Source: Pseudoalteromonas sp. T1lg88 | Lineage (GTDB): Bacteria > Pseudomonadota > Gammaproteobacteria > Enterobacterales > Alteromonadaceae | Assembly (NCBI RefSeq): GCF_002964765.1 | Contig: NZ_PQCF01000008.1 | Location: 88,001 to 152,000 of the forward strand | DNA: 64,000 nucleotides | Direction: 5' to 3' | In this document: one piece after another, positions 18,529-27,100 of the stretch | Numbering within the stretch: the stretch's first letter is position 1 | Layout of the letters: each line of letters opens with the position of its first letter | The notes under the pieces: generated by a model | What the model was told of the DNA's origin: nothing | What the model saw: only the letters and a program-made list of their open reading frames with translations | Databases searched by the model: none | Made by a program: the position numbers and the translations under genes

Positions 18529-20007
18529 TTATGGAGTTGTAAAGATCAAGGTCACGCGCACCCCGTCGGACTCATTGGTAATAAGTAACTTACCTTGGTG
18601 CAATTGCATTATCTGCTCAACAAAGGTCAGGCCCAGGCCAGAACTCTTGTGGCCATTATCGCGCGGCAACGAATAAAAGCGCTCACACACCTTGCTAAGA
18701 GCATAATCGGGGATAGCCGGGCCCTGATTAAAAACCTGTATCAGGGTGCGATCTGGCTCCGTCTGCACAGACACACTCACCTCACCGCCAACAACAACAA
18801 AATCGAGGGCATTTTCCAGTAAATTGTAGAGCGCCTGTTGCACCAAGAAGGCATCACCAAGCAGACTTTGCCCAGGGTCACAATTAACCTGCATCTGCAC
18901 CCGTTTCTGGGTGATGGTGGCCAGCATGGATTCACATACTCGGTTAATTAAAGGCGCCAATTCAATCGCCCTCTTGCTCTGTAATTGCGGCTGCTTTTCA
19001 AGCCGGGCCAGAGCCAGGAGGTTGTCGATCAGCTGCTGCATGCGCTCACTTTCTTTCTCAATATTACTAGCAAAGAGTCGCTGCTTTTGCTCCGTCAGCG
19101 GCGTTTGTAACAGCTCGCTGGCTCCTTTTATGGCACTCAGTGGGCTTTTCAGCTCATGTGTCAGGGTTTGCACATATTGTTCCACATAGTTTTTACCATC
19201 CAGTTTGGCACGCATGGCCGCCAGCGCCTCACTCAGCTGCCCGTATTCATAGAAGATGCGAAATACCGGTTGCCTGGCCTTTTCGCCACGACCCAGTTTG
19301 GCCGCATAATTTGCCAGCTTATCCAGCGCCGTATTGATACGCCAGGCGATCAAGGCACCGAGCAACAAGGCCACCACACTCATCACCACCAGCCAGGTCA
19401 GCACCCGATATTTAGCTTTATCGATAAAGGGTTGCACCGAGCGATTGGCCTTGGCCACGGTGACACTGCCAATGATCTCACCATCCCCGCGAATGGGCGC
19501 CGCCACATGCATGACGGTAGAGGTCGGATCCTCGCCCTCTTGTATGCTTGAGCGCGCCCCATACTCGCCACGCAGCGTCAGGTAAACATCGTTCCATCGG
19601 GAAAAGTCAGCGCCAACATCCCGCTGCCAGGAATCAACCAGGACGATACCGTTAGCATCGGTTATATAAATTCTGTGGTTAATACTGCTTTTATCCACGC
19701 CCCAGATCGCCGCGTTCGGGTCACGTTGACCAAAATGGCTTAGAAGCTCGGCAAATTCACTGTTCGATAAGGTGCCCTGCTGCAGGTGGGGAGCCGCCAA
19801 GGTTGCCAGCAGGTTGGCCATATCCACCAGAGTTTCTTCACTCACCTGGCGAACCGTGGGTTTAATCTCCCGCATCACGGTCGAGCTGACCACATAGGTA
19901 GTCAAGGCCACCACTACAACATACAAGAGAAAAAGCCGCAGACCGAGAGGAATGCGCGGCCATTGAAACAATTTATCGACCCAGGAGCGATCGTTACTTT
20001 GGCTCAT
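18529..20007 (-). CDS. creC: sensor histidine kinase CreC
   Basis: This 492-residue membrane kinase has a first helix at about 22-44, a periplasmic sensor region to about 200, a second helix (203-222) and a HAMP-like linker. The H-box is 'TLTHELKSPLSAIKGASELL' (His284), with an N box and a G box ('SSGLGLTFV') of the HATPase. It would phosphorylate CreB. Its start overlaps the end of creB by 14 bases, so translation is coupled. The gene order creB-creC-creD supports the name. Confidence 0.92.
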   Translation of the reverse strand: MSQSNDRSWVDKLFQWPRIPLGLRLFLLYVVVVALTTYVVSSTVMREIKPTVRQVSEETLVDMANLLATLAAPHLQQGTLSNSEFAELLSHFGQRDPNAAIWGVDKSSINHRIYITDANGIVLVDSWQRDVGADFSRWNDVYLTLRGEYGARSSIQEGEDPTSTVMHVAAPIRGDGEIIGSVTVAKANRSVQPFIDKAKYRVLTWLVVMSVVALLLGALIAWRINTALDKLANYAAKLGRGEKARQPVFRIFYEYGQLSEALAAMRAKLDGKNYVEQYVQTLTHELKSPLSAIKGASELLQTPLTEQKQRLFASNIEKESERMQQLIDNLLALARLEKQPQLQSKRAIELAPLINRVCESMLATITQKRVQMQVNCDPGQSLLGDAFLVQQALYNLLENALDFVVVGGEVSVSVQTEPDRTLIQVFNQGPAIPDYALSKVCERFYSLPRDNGHKSSGLGLTFVEQIMQLHQGKLLITNESDGVRVTLIFTTP

Positions 20008-20668
20008 AAAAGTACCCGAAACCGCGCTTGGTGTGGATCACCTCAGCCAGGTCATGGCTCTTCAACTTGTGTCGAATGGCCTTGATATGGGAGTCGATAT
20101 TGCGGGCATAATGAGATGCGTTGGCCATATCCGCGGCACACATAAGTTGCTCACGGCTAAATACCTGTCGCGGATGACTATGGAGTTTGTGTAGCAGTTT
20201 ATACTCCAGCGCTGTTAATTGCAGCGCCTGCGCGCCGACATAAAAGTCATACTGGCGGGCATGCAGATCTGTACTTACCTGCGCCGCTGCGGGTTCTGGA
20301 GTGTCGCTCCTGACCATACGTAACTTAATGCGGGCCAGCACCTCGCGGGGACTAAAGGGCTTGGTAACATAGTCATCGGCGCCGATTTCCAGACCCACCA
20401 CCCTGTCGATTTCATCACTGCGGGCGGTTAAAAAGATAATGGGCACAGTAGAGAAGCTGCGTATCTGTTTACACAGTTCAAAGCCATTACCATCGGGCAG
20501 ACCCACATCGAGCAACACCAAAGCCACCTGCTCATCTTGTATAACGGCCAACCCCTGCGCGGCGGTAGCACACCAGCTGACCCTCAACCCCGCTTGTTCT
20601 ATTACATGCACCAAGGTATCGGCTATGGCCGGCTCATCTTCAATCACCACTATCTGTTGGTTCGTCAT
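19994..20668 (-). CDS. creB: response regulator CreB (OmpR/PhoB type)
   Basis: This 224-residue regulator has a receiver domain with the acidic pair 'EDE' near the start, the phospho-acceptor Asp54 in 'LLDVGLPDG', 'TAR' and Lys in 'YVTKPFSP', then a winged-helix DNA-binding domain ending 'HTKRGFGYFY'. I choose the second ATG (20668) because its N terminus aligns with E. coli CreB; the frame also opens at 20680. Neither start has a strong ribosome site. No pair of TTCAC direct repeats (the CreB box) was found upstream. Confidence 0.9.
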   Translation of the reverse strand: MTNQQIVVIEDEPAIADTLVHVIEQAGLRVSWCATAAQGLAVIQDEQVALVLLDVGLPDGNGFELCKQIRSFSTVPIIFLTARSDEIDRVVGLEIGADDYVTKPFSPREVLARIKLRMVRSDTPEPAAAQVSTDLHARQYDFYVGAQALQLTALEYKLLHKLHSHPRQVFSREQLMCAADMANASHYARNIDSHIKAIRHKLKSHDLAEVIHTKRGFGYFYEPK

Positions 20669-20774
20669 GCAGGTGTCCATTGGGTCTATTTTTTATTTTC
20701 CCCACATATAGTTACAGGACGTTCACCGTTAATCAAGAAAGCAGCGGTGGTAATAAGTGAAAAGATAAACAGGC

Positions 20775-21974
20775 CTAAAACACTATTCGCACACAGGCTC
20801 CATTTAATGCCGTACTTTGCTCCAGTTGCAGATCGGCGTCGTGCCACAGGCACAACTTGCTAACGATAGATAAGCCCAGACCCACGCCGGTTTGCTCGCG
20901 CTGGGCAACCTGATGGTTTTTAACAAATGCCTGCAACAGCTTGCCACTGAGTTGCTCATTAAAGCCTGGGCCATCATCGGCCACGCTCAACTCAATACCA
21001 TGCGGGTGAGCACGCAAACTGATATGAATTTGGGTGTGGGCAAAACGTACGGCGTTGCTCATTAAATTGGTGAGAATACGCAGGAAACTGCGCCTATCCA
21101 CCTCAATCACATCACAGTGACAATCTATATGTATGTTCAAATCGCTATAGATACGAAATTTATCACAGCCCTGCTCCAACAGCTCCCTGGCATCATGGAC
21201 GACCGGACGGATCACTGGCTTGCATTGATTCAGTTCGGCATAGGTGAGGAACTCCTCCACCAGCATTTCCAGCTCGGTGATATCTTGCAACACGCTATTG
21301 CAGTCAACTGCACCACTGGGCTGGTGGGCGGCCATTTCCAGGGCAAATTTAGCGCGACTAATGGGCGTGAAGAAATCATGAGATACCGCATTGATCAGCT
21401 GACGCTGGTAGTCGCTTTGGTTTTGTAACTCTTCGGCCATTTCATCAAAGGCATCGCCGATGCGTTTAATCGCACTTAAACGCCCAAGCCTGGCCTGAGC
21501 GGCAAAATTACCGACGGAAATCTTATTGCTGGCCTGACGCAGCCGGGTGAGATCGCGAAACAAGGGCCAACACACCAGCAGCACAGCCACCGCGACACTG
21601 GTATAAAACAGCAGGCTGATCAGCGCTTGTTGCTGTTCCCTCTGCGCCCGCGGCAAGGGGCCAAGCACTAAGATGCGCTGCCGGCTGCCGTCCAGGTAAT
21701 AAAATAGCAACTGATTGTCTTGATCCAGCATAGGCACCACGGCACCGCTGCGCAGTTGCTCGTCTATATGGGGATCAAAGTGAATATCGGTGAGGGTGAT
21801 TGCGCTGATAAGGTGACTGGCCTGTGGGTTAGGCGCTTGCAGCATGCCCCGAGCCAGGGCAAGCTCGGCGTCACTGGCAATGGCGGTGTCGCCGAGATGG
21901 CTGTTAATCAGCCAGGCGCTTATGCCTAAGCACAGCACCAGGGTTGAAAAAAGGTAGCCATAAACCTTGAGCAC
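20775..21974 (-). CDS. sensor histidine kinase of the MipA/DUF3019 operon
   Basis: The 399 residues start at a GTG with GGAAG upstream. Helices at about 5-25 and 117-137 flank a short periplasmic domain of about 90 residues. HAMP, H-box and HATPase follow; the H-box reads 'AVSHDFFTPISRAKFALEM' (His199). HDFFTP is unusual where most kinases have HELRTP, but His, the acidic residue, Thr and Pro are kept. The HATPase has 'DDGPGFN' and 'GVGLGLSIV'. RstB-like overall. It is the last gene of the operon, 5 bases after the regulator stop. Confidence 0.88.
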   Translation of the reverse strand: MLKVYGYLFSTLVLCLGISAWLINSHLGDTAIASDAELALARGMLQAPNPQASHLISAITLTDIHFDPHIDEQLRSGAVVPMLDQDNQLLFYYLDGSRQRILVLGPLPRAQREQQQALISLLFYTSVAVAVLLVCWPLFRDLTRLRQASNKISVGNFAAQARLGRLSAIKRIGDAFDEMAEELQNQSDYQRQLINAVSHDFFTPISRAKFALEMAAHQPSGAVDCNSVLQDITELEMLVEEFLTYAELNQCKPVIRPVVHDARELLEQGCDKFRIYSDLNIHIDCHCDVIEVDRRSFLRILTNLMSNAVRFAHTQIHISLRAHPHGIELSVADDGPGFNEQLSGKLLQAFVKNHQVAQREQTGVGLGLSIVSKLCLWHDADLQLEQSTALNGACVRIVF

Positions 21975-21979
21975 TTAAC

Positions 21980-22696
21980 TCACTTCCACGCATCCGGAGA
22001 AAGAATATAACCCTTACCCCATACCGTGATAATACGACTGGGGTGCTCATCGGCATCCCCTAATTTTTTACGTAATCGGCTCACACGTCCATCTATGGTG
22101 CGATTCTGACCATCGTATTGGCGGCCAATGGCGGCCTCGAATAAATGCTCCCGACTCACCACCTGACCGACATTAAAGGCCAACTTCTCCAATAAATCGA
22201 ATTCGCCGGTGGTGAGCTCGAGGCGGTCGCCATTTAAACTCGCCTGACGTTGATAACGATTGATCACCAGATTACCTATGGTCAGTGTCTGCGACTGGGC
22301 GGCATTCTTAGCACAGTATTTAAGTTCATTGCGACGCAGGCAGTGGTTAATACGCGCCAGTAAAATAGAAGGTGAAATAGGCTTAGTCAGGTAGTCCTCG
22401 GCACCCAGTTCCAGGGCATGAATATGATCCACATGACTTTGCCGTGCGGTGAGAAAAATAACCGGCACCGAATACTGGCGCTGCAGCTCTTCAAAAACCT
22501 TGAAGCCGTCGCTTTCCGGTAAGCCGATATCGAGTAACACTAGATCATAGCGCCGCTTCACCATTTCAAATGCCGCTATATGCGGTGAGCTAATATGGGT
22601 CACAGAAAAACCATGAGATATTAGGAAGGTAGAGATAAGCTCGGCCAATTTCAGGTCGTCTTCGACATAAAGAATAGATTTTTGTTGTTCACTCAT
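21980..22696 (-). CDS. OmpR-family response regulator (RstA-like)
   Basis: The 238 residues comprise a receiver with 'VEDD' at the start, Asp56 in 'LLDIGLPESDG', 'TAR' and 'YLTKPISP', then an OmpR/PhoB winged helix ('LTTGEFDLLEKLAFNVG', 'TIDGRVSRLRKKLGD', 'GKGYILSP'). I place the start at 22696, where TAATG overlaps the DUF3019 stop and GGAG lies upstream; the frame also opens at 22711. Target genes are unknown; its own operon is the obvious candidate. Confidence 0.9.
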   Translation of the reverse strand: MSEQQKSILYVEDDLKLAELISTFLISHGFSVTHISSPHIAAFEMVKRRYDLVLLDIGLPESDGFKVFEELQRQYSVPVIFLTARQSHVDHIHALELGAEDYLTKPISPSILLARINHCLRRNELKYCAKNAAQSQTLTIGNLVINRYQRQASLNGDRLELTTGEFDLLEKLAFNVGQVVSREHLFEAAIGRQYDGQNRTIDGRVSRLRKKLGDADEHPSRIITVWGKGYILSPDAWK

Positions 22697-23088
22697 TAAA
22701 AAATACTCCAAGCTACCTTGCGACGCTTTTGATTTAGAAAGTGACGTTGCACGTCGATCATCACCTGTGCAACTCGCTGCTTATCTTGCTTACGCACTAG
22801 GTAAATCATCACATCGGACGCTGCTTCCAATGACAATTTATAGTGCTGAGCACGATTGGGGACGTCGCAAATTAGTTTTGGCTCACCGGCTTCCACCTGC
22901 AAGCAATAGGTCGTGGTAGGCTCTCCTTGCCAACTTAATAATAGGTTTATCTGGCAACTGGTTTGAGTGGTCACGCAGGTTCCCGGCTTCGCCTTGATAT
23001 AGTGCTTTTCAAGCGCGCTGGCGTTGCCGCTGTGCATCAGCAAGGTGACCAGGGTTATGAAAAGCTGCATCGCCACACGTTGACTCAT
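22696..23088 (-). CDS. DUF3019 periplasmic protein
   Basis: A 130-residue protein with a signal peptide (about 1-25). Four cysteines remain in the mature part ('GTCVTTQTSC', 'TYCLQV', 'LICDV'), suggesting two disulfides, and 'LLLSWQGEP' matches the DUF3019 pattern. Function is unknown. The ATG at 23088 overlaps the MipA stop as TGATG and has GGAG 7 bases upstream. Being next to a sensor kinase with a small periplasmic domain, it may act as a periplasmic partner of the kinase or of the MipA-like protein; this is inference. Confidence 0.8.
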   Translation of the reverse strand: MSQRVAMQLFITLVTLLMHSGNASALEKHYIKAKPGTCVTTQTSCQINLLLSWQGEPTTTYCLQVEAGEPKLICDVPNRAQHYKLSLEAASDVMIYLVRKQDKQRVAQVMIDVQRHFLNQKRRKVAWSIF

Positions 23089-23978
23089 CAGAAACTCCAA
23101 GCCACCCCGGCGTAGTAAGAAAGCAAATGTTGCTTCGATACTAGCGGACTGTCGGCAATTTCACTGTCTAGCACCTGCCATTTAAGATCGGAAATAAATC
23201 GCCAATCTTCGTTAATTTGATATTGGTAGGTTAGCTGCAGGCCTTTATTGAACGCATGCTGTGGCTGATACAACGAAAAACCAGCGGCAATTTCCTGGCG
23301 GTGACTGCCATAATAGTATTTGGTTATTTCATTACTCTGGTATTGAAGCTCAGCCGCGGCAACGAGTAAATGCTTATGCCACCGCTGATAACGAGAAAGC
23401 ACCAGCGCGCCTTCTTGACCATGGTGATAATTGGTCACTTCAGTAAAATAGCTCGCACTAAGACGCCATTGCTGCCAATCAAAGAGGTACTGGGCGCCAG
23501 CCAAAAAGGATAACTCCCGATCGGGTATTTTGGTGATATCCCCCACTCTTTTCGATACTTTGGGTTGTTGTGGCTCTTGCTGGGTGCTGGGCGGGCGCGG
23601 CGCCCCTGGCCTCACGGTGGACGTCAAAGAAGCAACAACCGAGCTCGCTGCCAGGCTATCAATAAAATACAAACCATCACGATTCATTTTACTGATGAAG
23701 GACAGCTGGTGGTTGTCGTTACTCAGGGGTGTCCAAGATAGTTCAAAATTGCTAAAGGCAAAGTCGCCATAAAACACTTCGACTTTAGGGATCACATACA
23801 AGGGAATATCATCGGCATCATGAATCGGGTTCTCGATCTCACCATAACCGGCGCTAAGACCAAACTGCCATCCTGATTGAGCGGTGTAGATAGTTTCTTC
23901 ACTCGCACTCACAGCGCCACTCAATAGCGCAATTATCAGAAATAGCCCCGCCTTATTCACCTTGCTACCGACTCTCAT
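23088..23978 (-). CDS. MipA/OmpV family outer-membrane protein
   Basis: This 296-residue protein has a signal peptide ending 'GAVSASEE'. The mature part has alternating strands and the family's opening 'GWQFGLSAGYGEIENP', an 'FAFSNFELSWTP' strand and a final '...YAGVAWSF' with terminal Phe, typical of outer-membrane beta barrels. A Pro/Gln-rich stretch at about 130-150 is probably an exposed loop. I choose the ATG at 23978; a longer frame opens at 24131 but would place about 50 residues before the signal. MipA in E. coli binds MltA and PBP1B; OmpV-like members are porin-like. It is first in a four-gene operon with DUF3019 and a two-component system. Confidence 0.82.
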   Translation of the reverse strand: MRVGSKVNKAGLFLIIALLSGAVSASEETIYTAQSGWQFGLSAGYGEIENPIHDADDIPLYVIPKVEVFYGDFAFSNFELSWTPLSNDNHQLSFISKMNRDGLYFIDSLAASSVVASLTSTVRPGAPRPPSTQQEPQQPKVSKRVGDITKIPDRELSFLAGAQYLFDWQQWRLSASYFTEVTNYHHGQEGALVLSRYQRWHKHLLVAAAELQYQSNEITKYYYGSHRQEIAAGFSLYQPQHAFNKGLQLTYQYQINEDWRFISDLKWQVLDSEIADSPLVSKQHLLSYYAGVAWSF

Positions 23979-24110
23979 TAATGAAAAACACCGCTTTAAT
24001 TGAGGTAGCAGCATCGCCCGAGGGGGGGTGTCAGTCAACGCAATTAATGTACACTTTTGTAACAATTTAGAAACTCTATTAATAAGAAAAAAATGTGCTG
24101 GTGGGTAAGA

Positions 24111-24140
24111 AAAAAAGCCAATTGTTTCCAATTGGCTTTT
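24111..24140. terminator. Rho-independent terminator of the large S8 protease gene
   Basis: A 12-bp perfect stem (24113-24124 with 24129-24140) has a TTTC loop and an A tract on the left, which becomes the U tract of the minus-strand transcript. Confidence 0.88.
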
Positions 24141-24161
24141 ACTTACTAGGGTCTATGAAAG

Positions 24162-27100
24162 TTAACCGTTACGAGCTCTGCGAAGCAGTGCTAACGGCAT
24201 GAATAGCAATAACATCCAGGCCATAGAACCACCTGATGATTTTGCTTTCACTGGCTCTTCAGGCGTTACTTGTACTGGATATGTACAGCTACCATCATCA
24301 GTGTCAGCCGATGCATCGTAGTTAGTTGCGGCTGGGTCAGTACAACCTAACACTTCAACTGGCTCTGGATATGTACAGCTACCGTCATCAGTATTGGCTA
24401 ACACATCAAAGTTAGTTGCTGTAGGGTCGGTACAACCTAGCTCTTCGCCATCGGAAACCACCATTAGCATAAAGGTTTGCGAGGCCATATCGGTGCCGTT
24501 AACACTGTCTTTAACCGTCACGGTAATTTCGGTTTCACCGTGGAAGTTAGCAGTCGGTGTTAAGGTCACGGCTGAACCAGAGTCATGGCCACTCACTTGC
24601 GCGGCTACGTTGTCACCGGTTACCAGGATTTCATTACTCACACCGTTTTTATCTGCGTAGATAACATCGAAGCTGACAGACTCGTTCTCAGCAACAGAAA
24701 GGTCTTTTAAGTCTACCAAGGTGATGTTACCCATTACCTCTAGATCTACGCTCAAGCGCTCGGTGTCTGAACCTTCAAGGCCATTGTTCACGTACAATGT
24801 ATGTACCTGATTAGCTGCTTTTTCAGAAACATAGGCATCAAAGCTCACGCTGAACTTAGAGATTTCTGGACCTGTGTAGTCCATACAAACTACTAAGCCG
24901 TCATGTACAAGGTCGTTGATGTTGTCATAAGCGAAACCATCACCAATATTTACATCCATTGGGATGTCACCATTGACTAAGATGCGACCATCGGCAGCTT
25001 TAAAGCCGATAGAGCCCTGATTATCAACCAGATTAACGTTGTCGTAGGCAAACATCAGCTCGTACTCACCCGGCTCATAGTTGATGCCCATACGCATAAA
25101 CATTTCAAAGTCGACACTTTGACCGTCGGTGTAAGTACGCTCAACGTTATCCCACTCCAGTACTAACCACTCACGTGAGTAAGTAAAGGTTGGCGTGATA
25201 CCCGCATTAGGATCGCCTTCAACACGAGAGCTTGCGTCAATGCGCTCAGGAATAGTGTTATCACCTACCCAGAAAGGCGCGATGATGTAAGGTGGCGGAG
25301 GCGGCATGCTCGCTGCACGTGGGAATTCAACGTGGAACGGCGTTGTACGGCCCGTATCACCAAAGGTTACCAGACCTGCTGGGTTTAGCTTGATTGAGTC
25401 GAAGTGATACTTGTTAAAGAATGGGAACTTCACATCCATATCGGTTTGCATCAATTCTTTAAATGAGTACTTATATTCGTTTCTGTAATTACCTTCTACA
25501 CCTTCAAGCGTGCGCCAACCTAGGTCACGCAAGTTCAGATAATCCGGGTACGGTGAGTTACCCGCTAACAGTGAACAGCTCTGATCCGTGATATTAGTTG
25601 TAATGATGTAGTTACGGACAACGTCTTTAGTTGTGTCCTGTACACCAACCAATGACAACATGTTATCTGTTACTTCAGGTGTCACAGGTGTAGAAGCCGT
25701 AGAAACAATACTGTCGGCAATGATCTGAATGCCTTCAGGGAATTCAGTGGTCAACGCAAAGTTGCGCGCCTGCGTTTCATTGTTAGCAATCACATCAACG
25801 GTGAAGTTAACAACATCGCCCGGGCTCGCCTTGTGCTTGTCTGCAGTGAAGGTAACGTCATCATCAATTTGCGTGACAAGTACTGGTACATAACCTAGGT
25901 TACCTGCATCTTCAGGGTTTGAACCAAGGTCGAAACCACCAAAGTAGATATCACCGATTTCCATTTCTGGTAGGTTGTACGCAAGATTGACATTGTATTG
26001 TTCGTAGCCAGAAATTTGCTGCTCGGCACTAACAACCAAGCCACCCATATCCTGACCTACAACACCGGTTGCTATGGTCACATCACGGCCTTCATCTACT
26101 TCACCGTAAGGAACATAGGCTGTGCTCATAAACACAGTGAAATAATCACCCGCATTCGGCTCAACGATGTTACAGAAGTTGTTGATGTTGTAGTTGGTAG
26201 ACATACAAAGCACTTCGTCCATGCTGGCCATACCATCACCATTGGCGTCCTGACCTGTAAAGAGGATCATACGCTCAGTGATACCAGCGCCAACCACGCT
26301 CGCGCTGTACATCTTGCTGCCTTCAGGCACTTGTGTCCACTCGACGTGGTTAATGTTAACCATTTCACCTTCTTCTTCATGAAGATCAAATGGGTCGCCA
26401 GCGGTTGGATCTGAGAAGAATTTAAGGGTCTTCGCATCACCTTTAACCATGCCGTAGCTACGTGCTGTGAAGTCTGTTACTTCTGCGGTATTGAATGGAC
26501 CTACTTCGATAGCAGCAGAAGTACGGTGTGCCTCAACTTTAACGTAGTCAGGAAGACCGCGGTCACCAGTGAAAGTCCATACTGGCAATTCAAGTACAGG
26601 TGAAGCACTGTTGTTGGAAACCAGCGTCACTTGGCCTTGGTTACCACTTAGATCTATGTAGCTAGCTGCACTTGAGTGCGGCTTACTGGTGGCGGTAATA
26701 ACGATTTGCTGCGTTTCACCGGCTTTAATATCAAATTGTGCCGGCTCAGCAGTTAATTCGAAGGCACCAATCCACTCTTCAGTGTGTACCGTCCAACTTG
26801 CGTCTTCTGTCGCAGTGAACTCACGCACGAATGTACAGCTTGTTGGACATGTATTATCCACAACATAGGCTGTGTTCAGGTCTTCTGCGTGACCACCCGT
26901 TGACGGGTTGGCATCGGCCATATCGGCGATATCTTGATGCAGGGTTAGGCCTGCTTTGTCGGCCAACTCAACACGCATGCGGCCCGCACCCATGTCTTGT
27001 AAGCTCGACTTGATACCATCATCTTTATAGTTGCTTAGGAAACGAGCATTGGTTAGATCGTTACCAGCAGTTAGCATCAATGCCGATTGCACCTGAGATA

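Noticed and set aside
20669-20774. CreB-binding box upstream of creB
   Set aside because: A single TTCAC is present (about 20711) but the second direct repeat at the right spacing is missing.
25170-25185. CTCACGTGAG palindrome in the large protease gene as a third parS site
   Set aside because: Only the central ten bases are palindromic; flanks do not match the 16-bp parS pattern.
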